Below, piece by piece: positions 1-7,685 of a DNA stretch of 45,476 nt; the stretch's first letter is position 1; each line of letters opens with the position of its first letter. The stretch is from Gordonibacter sp036659115 (GTDB taxonomy: Bacteria; Actinomycetota; Coriobacteriia; Coriobacteriales; Eggerthellaceae): NCBI RefSeq assembly GCF_036659115.1, contig NZ_JAVXDF010000007.1. One strand, 5' to 3'. The notes under the pieces were generated by a model that was not told the DNA's origin, made no database searches, and saw nothing but the letters and a program-made list of their open reading frames with translations. Position numbers and translations under genes: made by a program.

Positions 1-1
1 T

Positions 2-736
2 CTACCACACACGTGCGAACGTGAGGCACCAGACGCGCTCGGCACCGGCGCGACGGAGGGCGTCGGTAGCCTCGAAGAGGGTGGCGCCGGTGGTATACAC
101 GTCGTCTATCAGCAGTATGTGTGCAGGGACGGTGGCCCCGGGCAGCACCTCGAAACGGCCTTTGGTGTTCGACCAGCGCGCTTGGCGCGACAGCGTGCGC
201 TGGTCGCGCGTGCGCGGCCGAACGAAGACGTTTGCGAGCGGCAGCTCGAGCTGGCTAGCCACCGTGCGTGCAAGCAGTTCGCCGTGGTCGAAACCGCGTC
301 TCCTGCGTGCGGACGACGAAGCGGGCACGAAGGCGAGTGCGTTTGGATTCCAGGCAGGTGGGACGGCGCGCATCATAAGAAGGGCCATGGAATTTGCCAA
401 CCGTCGTTCTCCTTGGTCTTTGTAGGTGCGCACGATGCGGGCTGCTTGCTCGTCGAACACGACGGCGCTGGCGTTGCCGTCGTAGGGGAGGGTGGTGCGT
501 CCGCTGCGGGCGAGCGAGACGGGGTTGCACTCGCTGCACTGCACGCTCCCGAACGGAGCGCCGCAGTGTGGGCAGGCGCGCCACCAGTCCACATAGGAAA
601 GGCGGCGCAGACAGGGGACGCACAGTACGTCTCCTGGGGCATCACACACGGCGCAGCGCGTGGGCCAGAGCGTCTCGGCGAGGGATTCTGCCGCACCGGC
701 GGCATAGGAGCGGATGATGTCGGTTGCAGTTGGCAT
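2..736 (-). CDS. comF: ComF family phosphoribosyltransferase-like protein
   Basis: The 244-residue protein has the ComF layout: an N-terminal zinc-binding part with paired CxxC motifs (CAVC at residues 28-31, a second pair near 39-42, CPHC and CSEC between about 55 and 70), then a type I phosphoribosyltransferase fold ending in the PRPP loop LLIDDVYTTGATL near residue 210. ComF proteins are needed for DNA uptake in naturally competent bacteria, probably moving single-stranded DNA inward; family members also occur in bacteria not known to be competent. The minus-strand start ATG has no Shine-Dalgarno sequence, but a TAAGAT -10-like hexamer lies exactly 7 nt upstream, so the mRNA may be leaderless. 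The gene stands alone and is divergent from the folded RNA at 1071. Identity is clear; role in this organism is unknown. Confidence 0.9.
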   Translation of the reverse strand: MPTATDIIRSYAAGAAESLAETLWPTRCAVCDAPGDVLCVPCLRRLSYVDWWRACPHCGAPFGSVQCSECNPVSLARSGRTTLPYDGNASAVVFDEQAARIVRTYKDQGERRLANSMALLMMRAVPPAWNPNALAFVPASSSARRRRGFDHGELLARTVASQLELPLANVFVRPRTRDQRTLSRQARWSNTKGRFEVLPGATVPAHILLIDDVYTTGATLFEATDALRRAGAERVWCLTFARVW

Positions 737-788
737 ACTGTCGATCTTAGCGCCGCAACCTTGCCGATCGACCGTAGGTAAGCCGTCA

Positions 789-828
789 GCGGTTTTGCCG
801 GATTAAGGCAGGCATTCGGCAAAACCGC
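789..828. repeat. 12-bp perfect inverted repeat upstream of comF
   Basis: The arms gcggttttgccg (789-800) and its exact complement (817-828) are separated by 16 nt. The element lies 53 bp upstream of the comF start on the divergent side. It may be an operator or a stem-loop. Nothing in the sequence decides between these. Confidence 0.5.
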
Positions 829-1056
829 CGGGTTGGATCAAGCGCCCATCAAGCAGTTTTCCATCAAAAGCCCGCGTTCTAATCGGCAGGCGAAGTCTCT
901 CAACGAGGATGCCTTTTTGTTCTTAGTGCAGAATGTTGCGGGTTCCAGCAATTAGGCCGGTGCTGACGTTCGACGGCGCTCGCTCCTTTCCCGAGGATTC
1001 GGCATTTCTGCAATCATGCCGATTTGCGGGGGTTGCTTTCGGGGGTTTTCGCTATC

Positions 1057-1065
1057 TGATACACT
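1057..1065 (+). promoter_or_regulatory. Extended -10 promoter of the folded RNA
   Basis: TG at 1057-1058 followed by one base and TACACT (1060-1065) makes an extended -10 box. The predicted start, about 7 nt later, falls at 1071-1073, exactly where the closing stem of the RNA begins. No good -35 box is seen, as is usual with extended -10 promoters. Confidence 0.5.
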
Positions 1066-1070
1066 GAAGC

Positions 1071-1319
1071 GTACTTCTTCCGAGTCTGTAGTTGCGGGGG
1101 CAAAACCTGCTCCCTAGTCCATGGCAGATGCGGTCGAAAGGATCCACGTAAGCCGTACGGCCCGAGGCCGTGCGACGATCATGGCGTATCCTAGAAGTAA
1201 GTCGCACCGCCCGTCTACTGAATGCGGCATTCCGCCGCACGGGCGAGAGGTTACCAGGCGCAAGCTTGGTCCCGGTGCGCGAGTGTGGGGGCAAAGACTA
1301 GGTCAGTCGGAAGAAGTAC
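1071..1319 (+). ncRNA. Large structured RNA, candidate raiA-motif RNA
   Basis: About 250 nt with strong base pairing. A perfect 13-bp closing stem joins 1071-1083 (gtacttcttccga) to 1307-1319. A second long-range stem of 7 bp joins 1113-1119 (cctagtc) to 1296-1302. Inside are a hairpin at 1154-1174 (9 bp, CGA loop), one at 1208-1245 (7 bp outer stem) and one at 1253-1270 (7 bp with a GCAA tetraloop). Two stems contain U.G or G.U pairs that work only as plus-strand RNA. The extended -10 box places the 5' end at the closing stem. No RNase P, tmRNA, SRP or 6S core motifs were found. raiA-motif RNAs of Firmicutes and Actinomycetota are of about this size and are often near comFC genes; a comF gene lies 335 nt away, divergent. 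That assignment rests on context and shape, not on an alignment. It could instead be the long leader of the lipoprotein gene at 1356, since no terminator separates them. Confidence 0.65.
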
Positions 1320-1355
1320 TACGGAGAAATACGGCAAGATGGAGGCGTATCGGAT

Positions 1356-2336
1356 ATGAAGCGTTTTAAGGCGCTTGCATGCTGCTGCATGGCGGCTGCT
1401 TGTCTGGCAATGGTGCTGTCAGGATGCTCGTCGCAGCAAAGCTACACCCCTCCCGAGAAGTCCCCGACGGTGGCTACGCCGACTATCGGCAAAGACGGCA
1501 CTTTGCGCGTGGGCGTGAACTCGGCATCCGCGCCGCTTGCCGGCATGCCTTCCTCGTCGTCAAAAATCGTCGGCATCGACGTGGATATCGCTGCGGCGTT
1601 GGCTGATAGCCTGGGGTTGAAACTGGAGATCGTCGATGTGGGTACCGACCCCGAAAGCGCTCTTAAGGAGCAGAAGGTCGATATCGTGATGGGTGCGAAG
1701 CAGTCCGACGACGAGGTGAAGTTCTGGAAATCGGCGCCCTATATCTCCACGGGAGTAGCCCTGTTCTCGACTTCGTCGAACACGACGGTTCCGACGAAGT
1801 CGTCGGTCCCTAAGATTGCGGCCCAGGTGTCTTCTACGAGTAGCTGGCAGGTTACGAACGAATACGGAGACGACTCCCTTGTGCCCGAGAACGATCTGAA
1901 GACCGCTTTCGTCGACCTTGCCGCGGGCACGGTGCAGTATGTGGCTGCCGATGCGATTATCGGCACGTATGCCGCCCATGGCGGTGGCTTCGACGCGAAG
2001 ATCGTGGCGCTTATGCAGCAGCCCGGTGGGTACTGCATTGGCGTTTCCGATGCGAATGCGGAGCTCAAGCAGATCATATCCGATGCGGTTGTCTCGCTTT
2101 CGGGCGGCGGCATCGTCTCTGTTATCGAGGCGAAATGGCTGGGTGCACCGATCGAGGTGTCGGCAGTGCCGTTGACGGACGGTGCCAAGTCTACCAAGAC
2201 CAATGCCAAGACCGACACTGCGCAAGGTGGCACGGCGGATGCTGCCAAGACAGACGACGGGAATGCGGACAACGCAACCGCCGCTACCGATGGGGCTGGC
2301 GAGAATGCGGTAGAACCGGGGAGTCGGGCCGCCTAG
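1356..2336 (+). CDS. Amino-acid-type ABC transporter substrate-binding lipoprotein
   Basis: The 326-residue precursor starts with a lipoprotein signal peptide ending in the lipobox LSGC (modified Cys at residue 24). Residues about 45-255 look like family 3 solute-binding proteins: the entry TLRVGVNSASAPLAG, the VGIDVDIAAALADSLG segment, and a C-terminal lobe that closes over a polar ligand, usually an amino acid. The last 50 residues are a Thr/Asp/Ala-rich tail likely to be disordered, which is unusual for the family. A GGAGGC ribosome site precedes the ATG. No permease or ATPase gene is adjacent, so its partner must be elsewhere or it has a sensing role. The gene lies immediately after the folded RNA at 1071-1319 and may be co-transcribed with it. 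Confidence 0.85.
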   Translation: MKRFKALACCCMAAACLAMVLSGCSSQQSYTPPEKSPTVATPTIGKDGTLRVGVNSASAPLAGMPSSSSKIVGIDVDIAAALADSLGLKLEIVDVGTDPESALKEQKVDIVMGAKQSDDEVKFWKSAPYISTGVALFSTSSNTTVPTKSSVPKIAAQVSSTSSWQVTNEYGDDSLVPENDLKTAFVDLAAGTVQYVAADAIIGTYAAHGGGFDAKIVALMQQPGGYCIGVSDANAELKQIISDAVVSLSGGGIVSVIEAKWLGAPIEVSAVPLTDGAKSTKTNAKTDTAQGGTADAAKTDDGNADNATAATDGAGENAVEPGSRAA

Positions 2337-2388
2337 CTTTCCGCTCTGGCGCGCATTGCGATTGCGCACCGCTGTGATTTGCAACGAG

Positions 2389-2425
2389 AAATGCCCCGCC
2401 TCGAGCGAATCGAGGCGGGGCATTT
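2389..2425. terminator. Bidirectional terminator hairpin
   Basis: Perfect 16-bp arms (2389-2404 and 2410-2425) enclose a 5-nt loop, with A-rich and T-rich flanks on both sides. It lies between the converging lipoprotein and sufB genes and should serve both. Confidence 0.85.
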
Positions 2426-2451
2426 GTTTGCGTAGGCTGCCGGCGCGGCTG

Positions 2452-3381
2452 CTAGTTCAGGAAGTCCTCGAGGATCTCCTGCTCAGCTTCTTCTTCTGTC
2501 AATCCCAGCGTCATCAGCTTAATGATCTGGTCGCCGGCGATCTTGCCGATGGCGGCTTCGTGCACCAAGAGTGCATCTTCGTGGGCGGCCTCGATGCCGG
2601 GGATAGCCGTGACCTTGGCATGCCCCATGAGGATAGCGTCGCACTGCACGTGCCCGCGACAGGCCGCTTCGCCTATGACCAGCGGGTTGAACACCTGTTT
2701 GGAGTTGTCCTGCGCCACCGAGCGCGAGATGACCTGCACGCTTGAGTCGTCGCCCTTCAGTTCTACCCTCATGTTCGAGGTGGCCACCTGATCGTCGTGG
2801 GTGAGCAGCTTCTCGGTGAGCACGAGCTTCGCGCCCGCGCCCAGCTCGGCGTTCGTGTCGCGTACGGTGGACGACACGCCGCGCAGCTGCGTCAGCTCCA
2901 TTTCGCAGAACGCGTTTTCCGCCATGATGACGTTCGTCACAGGGTTCAAGATGCGCTCGCCGGTGCCAGAACCTTCGCCGTAGTGCTTCTCTACGTACTT
3001 TACGCGGCTGTTCTTGCCGCAGTGGAACGTGTGGATGCCGTCGTGCTCGGAAGCTTGGTGGCTTTCGTTGTGGATACCGCAGCCGGCAATGATGGTCACA
3101 TCGCAATCGTCTTCGATGTAGAACGTGTTGTACACGACATCCTTTAGGCCGGCCTGTGTGACGATGACGGGAATATACACCGTCTCGCCCTTCGTGCCGG
3201 CTTTGATGGTGATGTCGATGCCGGGGTTGTCGGTTTTGGTGGCAATCTCGATATTCGCCGATGAGTGGCGCTCGACCAGCTGCCCATCCTTGCGGATATT
3301 GAAAGCACCTTTCGGCATGCCATGGATGTTGGCGATCTCGGCGAGCAGTCCTTCATCGATAGGAGAAAGATCAACGGCCAT
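2452..3381 (-). CDS. sufB: SufB/SufD-family Fe-S cluster assembly scaffold
   Basis: The 309-residue protein belongs to the SufB/SufD beta-helix family, which with SufC assembles iron-sulfur clusters in the cytoplasm. It is much shorter than canonical SufB (about 480 residues) or SufD (about 420). It keeps the core and the conserved C-terminal helix block with HEAAIGKIAGDQI and a Leu/Glu-rich end. Cys residues near the middle and the His/Asp/Glu near the end are candidate cluster ligands. It follows sufC after an 87-nt gap and has a clear GGAGG site before the ATG. No sufD, sufS or sufU is next to it. This two-gene layout matches the minimal SUF system (SmsCB type) described in archaea and anaerobic bacteria. 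Confidence 0.85.
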   Translation of the reverse strand: MAVDLSPIDEGLLAEIANIHGMPKGAFNIRKDGQLVERHSSANIEIATKTDNPGIDITIKAGTKGETVYIPVIVTQAGLKDVVYNTFYIEDDCDVTIIAGCGIHNESHQASEHDGIHTFHCGKNSRVKYVEKHYGEGSGTGERILNPVTNVIMAENAFCEMELTQLRGVSSTVRDTNAELGAGAKLVLTEKLLTHDDQVATSNMRVELKGDDSSVQVISRSVAQDNSKQVFNPLVIGEAACRGHVQCDAILMGHAKVTAIPGIEAAHEDALLVHEAAIGKIAGDQIIKLMTLGLTEEEAEQEILEDFLN

Positions 3382-3468
3382 TTACGGCCTCCTTTGCAAA
3401 GTCAAGAGCCTGCTGTTCGCGCGCACCTCCCGCAAGGGAAGGGGCGGGCGCTTGCAGGCGCGCGGGGG

Positions 3469-4245
3469 TTAGCAGGTGGTGGCGATCTCGGTCAGGTGCA
3501 GCTCTGGCGGTTGGGTGAACGAGCAGCCGGGGATACCCTTTGCCACGAAGCCCAGTTTCGGCATGAGATCCTCGGGCGTGCCGGTTTCGGCTACTTTTCC
3601 GTTGCGCAAAAGCACGATCTCGTCGGCCAGCTGGATGATGCGTTCCTGATGCGAGATGATAACGATGGAGCGGCCGTCGCGCGCCTCGTGGATGCTGCGG
3701 AACGTCTCGGTCAGGCGGTCGAAACTCCACAGGTCGATGCCTGCCTCGGGTTCGTCGTAGATGGCCAGCATCGGGTCGCGCGCCAAGATCGTGGCGATCT
3801 CGATGCGCTTCACCTCTCCGCCGGACAGGTTCTTGTCCACCTCGCGCGTCAGGTAGTTGGCGGAGCACAGGCCCACACGGGCCAGGTACTCGTTGCACGA
3901 CAGCATGGGCAGCTTGCGCCCGGCTGCTATGTCGAGCAACTTCTTCACTTTCATACCCTTGAAGCGGGCGGGCTGCTGGAAGCCGTAGCCGATGCCCTTT
4001 TTCGCGCGCTCGGAGATGGAAAGCGCCGTGATGTCCTCGCCGTTGAAGAATATCTGGCCCGAGGTGGGGTTCTCCACGCCCATGATCAGCTTCGCCAGCG
4101 TCGATTTGCCGCCACCGTTCGGCCCGGTGATCACGGTGAGGCGATCGTCGGGGATGGTGAGCGACAGCTCGTCGATGATACGTTTCGTTTCCTTCGAGCC
4201 GTCCGAAAGCGGTACTTCGAAGGTGAGGTTCTTCAGTTCCAGCAT
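3469..4245 (-). CDS. sufC: SufC Fe-S assembly ATPase
   Basis: This is a 258-residue ABC-type ATPase: Walker A GPNGGGKST at residues 41-49, the signature LSGGEVKR, a Walker B ending in DEPEAGID, and the H-loop His in IISHQ. The EAGID variant after Walker B separates SufC from transporter ATPases. SufC binds the SufB-type scaffold and drives the shape change needed for cluster assembly. It is the first gene of a two-gene minus-strand operon with the short SufB at 2452. A TTGACA -35 box lies upstream (4310-4315). Confidence 0.93.
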   Translation of the reverse strand: MLELKNLTFEVPLSDGSKETKRIIDELSLTIPDDRLTVITGPNGGGKSTLAKLIMGVENPTSGQIFFNGEDITALSISERAKKGIGYGFQQPARFKGMKVKKLLDIAAGRKLPMLSCNEYLARVGLCSANYLTREVDKNLSGGEVKRIEIATILARDPMLAIYDEPEAGIDLWSFDRLTETFRSIHEARDGRSIVIISHQERIIQLADEIVLLRNGKVAETGTPEDLMPKLGFVAKGIPGCSFTQPPELHLTEIATTC

Positions 4246-4286
4246 GGCGTAATGCTCGCTCTCTTACTCGTCAAATTGATACTACA

Positions 4287-4315
4287 GTACTACCATTAAC
4301 GAACCGCAGTGTCAA
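4287..4315 (-). promoter_or_regulatory. Promoter of sufCB
   Basis: On the minus strand a perfect TTGACA (4310-4315) is followed after 17 nt by TAGTAC (4287-4292). A near-repeat of the motif tagtact overlaps the -10 region, which could be a binding site for an Rrf2-type Fe-S regulator. This last point is inference only. Confidence 0.5.
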
Positions 4316-4342
4316 GGCGCGCAACCCGGTGTGCATCGTACA

Positions 4343-4377
4343 CGTAAAACGGCCGTCCGGAGAACGGCCGTTTTACG
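4343..4377 (-). terminator. Terminator of the M16C peptidase gene
   Basis: Perfect 14-bp arms (4343-4356 and 4364-4377), including aaaacggccgt, enclose a 7-nt loop about 120 nt beyond the peptidase stop codon. The T-rich side follows on the minus strand. Confidence 0.7.
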
Positions 4378-4494
4378 TTGGCAGCGGTGCGGTGCGGCAG
4401 GCAGGGTGTAGCGCCCTTCGTTCTCAACGACTATTCTAGCCTTAAATCGAAGCTACAGCAGCATGAATGCCCTATTTTATGCTGCACCTGCGCG

Positions 4495-7400
4495 CTACTC
4501 GCCCAGCAGGTCGATCACGTCGAAGCGGGTACGCGAAGCCTCGATGATATCCTTGCTCCCGAACGTGCAGTAGGCTCCCTCGGCCATCGCGCTTGCAAGG
4601 GGGGCAGCCAGTGCGCGTACGGCCGCCGCGTCGGCTCCGACTATCTCGCTGCGGGTCTGCTGGCGCGTCTCGGGCGTGCGCCCGGCGAAGAAGTCTCCGT
4701 CTTGGCGGCGGGCCTGCATGCGCGGCTTCGTCGGTGCGTCCAGGCTGGCGACGGTGCTTACCACGTAGCCTTCCATGGCATCGCGCTCGGGGTTGAATGC
4801 TGCAAGCCATGCAGACGCGTCGGCGAAGCGCTCGAGGGTTTCGTCTAGATGCGGGTCGCGGTAGGAGTAGAAGCGAAGGTTCCCGGTGCGCATCGCGCCG
4901 AATCCGGCACCGTACGCGCCGCCCTTCACGCGCACCTCGTTCCAGAGGAAGTCGTAGGAGAGGGCGCGTGCGGCTACCTGCCACACGCCGGTATAGGATG
5001 CGTCGAGCGCACGTCGATCGTAGCCCTGGGCGGCGTAGCATACGTCCGTCGACACGATGAACGCTTCGTTGCGCACGACAGGCGCGGGGACGTTCAAACG
5101 ACGCTCACGCGAGGCATACCGCCCCGTTATCGCCCCGGCACTCCAGAAGCGGTCGTAATCCTCGCGCGTGCCAGTGAAGCTGATGGTGCAGCCGTCGTCT
5201 ACGAACAGGCGCGACGCCAGGTCGGCCAGGCGCGCCGTCAGGTCGTCTGCCCGCTCGTCCCAGTGAGCCAGTAGGTCTTTCAGGAAGCGGTAGAAGTCCA
5301 CGCCGCCCAGTTGCTCGCGTGCCACGCCGGCGGGCAGGTAGTAGGATGCTGCGCGCGCCATGGCAGCGCTGTGCCCGGCTGCTGCAAACCCCTGCTCCAT
5401 ACCGATGCGCCGCTGTTGCAGCACGTCTTTGATCTTGCCCGCATCCGAGAAGTCGGTAGTCAGCATGATCTCCAGCGGCAACGCGCAGGCGGCTTCCACG
5501 TTCTCGGTCAGCGCACTGGCGCTGACGACGAACTTGGGCGCAAGCTCGCCTGGGCCGTTCTCCTCCTCGTGGATTTCGGGGAAGAACGAGAGGTTTCCCA
5601 GCTGTCCGTTCACCAGGGTGTCGATCTCGGCAGCAGTGTGGGATGCGGTTCCCAGCTTGCCCAGCACCATGCCCAGCACGCTCACGTAAGGCAGTTCTTC
5701 GAACGAGATGCCCTCCAGGTTGAAGTAGCGGTACGTGTAGGCGATGCCATGCGTGGTGATGTCGTGGCGTAGGCAGGGCACGGGTGTTTCGGTGTCCAGG
5801 TCGTAGGCGGGCTCGGCAGGCGCATCTCCGATATCGGCTACCGACAGGCGTGGTAGCGTGGCCAGCGCCTCGGGTGTGTCGGGTTCGGTTTGCAGGCGGC
5901 GCAGGGCGGCTTCCTCGTCGGCGATGCGTGCAAAGTCATCCGGCGCCATGGTAGCTTCGGCCGCAGCAAGCCGTTCGGCCTCGTAAGCCTCTTCGTCGCC
6001 ATCGGTGGGGCGTATCTCCACGAGCGCCTTGTGGCTGCTTTCGAGGAACACGTCCACCAACAGCCGCTCGAAGTAGCCCTGTCCCAGTTCCTTGCGCAGC
6101 AGGGCGAAGTCGTCCTCGTAGTGCAGGTACGAGGTGGCCAAGGCATCGTCGTAAAGCCAGCCCGCCAATGCCGTCATGGACAGCGCCACGCCGTCGGCCA
6201 TGCCGAAGTCGCCCTCGCGCATGACGAATTCGGCGCGCGAGAGGGATGCCTCTACCAGGGTGCGGTCGATGCCGCAGGCGACCACCTCTCGTATTGCCGC
6301 CTCGAAGGTGCTGCGGAAGCGCTCGGCTACGTCCGGCTTCGCGCCGCGCAGCTGTACGACGACGAACGGCTGTAGCAGCGAATCGGCCAAGAAGGCCTGC
6401 ACATCGTCGGCCAGATCGGCGTCGAGCAGCGCTCGCTTCACGGGAGCCTCGTTGCTGCCCATGAGGGCGTCCAGCACGATCTCTGTCGCCACGATGCGCG
6501 TGCGTTGGGCGGCGTCGCCGATGACGTAGCCCAATCCGACGCAGGCGTTCTCGGGTGCGGTGGCCATGGTCCTCACGGTATCGCGGGCGACAACCGGGGC
6601 CTGTGCGCGCAGCTCATGCGGCACGAGCGGTTCCTGGCTGCTTGCGGCCCGTTCTTGGTCGCGCGTGGCCTCCTCGGCGGCGACGGGGGAAAGGTAGCGT
6701 TCGTCCAGGAAGGCCAGCATGCGCTCTAGGTCCAGGTCGCCGTAAAGCGTGAGGTAGCTGTTGTCCAGACGGTAGTGGCGCGCGTGCTCCTCGAGGAACT
6801 GCTCGTAGGTAAGGTCGGGGATGGCACGCGGCATGCCGCCCGACTCGAAGCGATACGCCGTGTCGGGGAACAGCGCCGCTTGCAGCTCGTCGTAGAGCAC
6901 CGAGTTCGGGTCGGACAGTGCCCCTTTCATCTCGTTGTACACCACGCCGTTGAGCGTGAGGCGCGCCGAGCCGTCCGCCGCCTCGGTGGCTGCCACCGCG
7001 TCGCCCGCAACCGAATCGCCCTCGGCCACCTCCGCGTCGTCGGCCAGCTCGTAGTGCCACCCTTCCTGCTCGAAGATGGCGCGCTTGCCGTAGATGGCCG
7101 GGTGCAGCACGGCATCGAGGTACACGTCCGTCAGGTTCAGCAGATCTTGCTCGTTGGTGCTGGCTACCGGGTACATGGTCTTGTCGGGAAACGTCATGGC
7201 GTTCAAAAACGTCTGCATGGAGCTTTTCAGTAAGTCGACAAAGGGTTCTTTGACGGGGAACTTGTCCGAACCGCACAGCACCGAGTGCTCAAGGATATGG
7301 AACACGCCCGTGTCGTCGGCGGGGGGCGTTTTGAATGCAATGGAGAATGCCTTGTTCGCATCGTCGTTTTGCAAGTACAGCAGCTTGGCGCCGCTCTTTT

Positions 7401-7497
7401 CGTGGTGCAAGGTGTAAGCGGTGCCGTCGATTTCGGAAAGCGGTTCGCGCGTGTGCACGGTGAAACCGTACAGGTGATCGTTCAGGGAAAGGTCCAT
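4495..7497 (-). CDS. M16C (PreP-like) zinc metallopeptidase
   Basis: The 1000-residue protein has the inverted zinc motif HILEH at residues 67-71, where Glu70 is the catalytic base, and a third zinc ligand probably at Glu189 in NEMKG. This is the M16C arrangement: two active and inactive lobe pairs in one chain, which close around and degrade peptides up to a few tens of residues. Length fits the PreP/CYM1-like group (about 970-1000). An acidic, Ala-rich insert at about residues 153-178 lies between the zinc motifs and looks disordered. No signal peptide is seen, so it is probably cytoplasmic. The start ATG at 7497 was chosen because similarity begins at MDLSLNDHLYG and a GAGG site precedes it; the open frame runs further upstream without family similarity. 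The neighbouring oligopeptide importer suggests a role in using imported peptides. Confidence 0.92.
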   Translation of the reverse strand: MDLSLNDHLYGFTVHTREPLSEIDGTAYTLHHEKSGAKLLYLQNDDANKAFSIAFKTPPADDTGVFHILEHSVLCGSDKFPVKEPFVDLLKSSMQTFLNAMTFPDKTMYPVASTNEQDLLNLTDVYLDAVLHPAIYGKRAIFEQEGWHYELADDAEVAEGDSVAGDAVAATEAADGSARLTLNGVVYNEMKGALSDPNSVLYDELQAALFPDTAYRFESGGMPRAIPDLTYEQFLEEHARHYRLDNSYLTLYGDLDLERMLAFLDERYLSPVAAEEATRDQERAASSQEPLVPHELRAQAPVVARDTVRTMATAPENACVGLGYVIGDAAQRTRIVATEIVLDALMGSNEAPVKRALLDADLADDVQAFLADSLLQPFVVVQLRGAKPDVAERFRSTFEAAIREVVACGIDRTLVEASLSRAEFVMREGDFGMADGVALSMTALAGWLYDDALATSYLHYEDDFALLRKELGQGYFERLLVDVFLESSHKALVEIRPTDGDEEAYEAERLAAAEATMAPDDFARIADEEAALRRLQTEPDTPEALATLPRLSVADIGDAPAEPAYDLDTETPVPCLRHDITTHGIAYTYRYFNLEGISFEELPYVSVLGMVLGKLGTASHTAAEIDTLVNGQLGNLSFFPEIHEEENGPGELAPKFVVSASALTENVEAACALPLEIMLTTDFSDAGKIKDVLQQRRIGMEQGFAAAGHSAAMARAASYYLPAGVAREQLGGVDFYRFLKDLLAHWDERADDLTARLADLASRLFVDDGCTISFTGTREDYDRFWSAGAITGRYASRERRLNVPAPVVRNEAFIVSTDVCYAAQGYDRRALDASYTGVWQVAARALSYDFLWNEVRVKGGAYGAGFGAMRTGNLRFYSYRDPHLDETLERFADASAWLAAFNPERDAMEGYVVSTVASLDAPTKPRMQARRQDGDFFAGRTPETRQQTRSEIVGADAAAVRALAAPLASAMAEGAYCTFGSKDIIEASRTRFDVIDLLGE

Positions 7498-7642
7498 GGC
7501 GGCATCCTCGTCTCGTAGGTAGGCATTTGCCCGATGGTTTCCTTCATTGTCGCACAAGGCGACAGGGAGGAAGGGCTGTTGCTCGATCCGTCCACTGCTT
7601 TCGCAGATAATCGTTGCTTGGCCGTGTGGCCCTTGTAGAGCA

Positions 7643-7672
7643 GAAAAGGAGGCCCCGTAAGGCCTCCTCGAC
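7643..7672 (-). terminator. Terminator of the opp operon
   Basis: On the minus strand the hairpin aggaggcc/ggcctcct (7647-7654 with 7661-7668, 6-nt loop) is followed directly by a TTTTCT tract. It lies 14 nt beyond the oppF stop codon. Confidence 0.85.
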
Positions 7673-7685
7673 AAAAATACGCAGT

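Larger units (their letters stand above)
737..1070. other. Non-coding spacer between comF and the folded RNA
   Basis: No convincing gene is seen. The stretch holds a perfect 12-bp inverted repeat (789-800 with 817-828) upstream of comF and the promoter of the RNA at its right end. The remainder shows no ORF with family-like composition. Confidence 0.6.

Noticed and set aside
1071..1319. RNase P, tmRNA, SRP or 6S RNA
   Set aside because: The conserved cores of these RNAs (for example the GAGGAAAGTCC block of RNase P, the tmRNA tag frame, the SRP apical loop) are absent.
1121..1369. 82-codon plus-strand frame over the folded RNA
   Set aside because: Arg-rich composition typical of a shadow frame, no ribosome site, and the bases are explained by RNA pairing.
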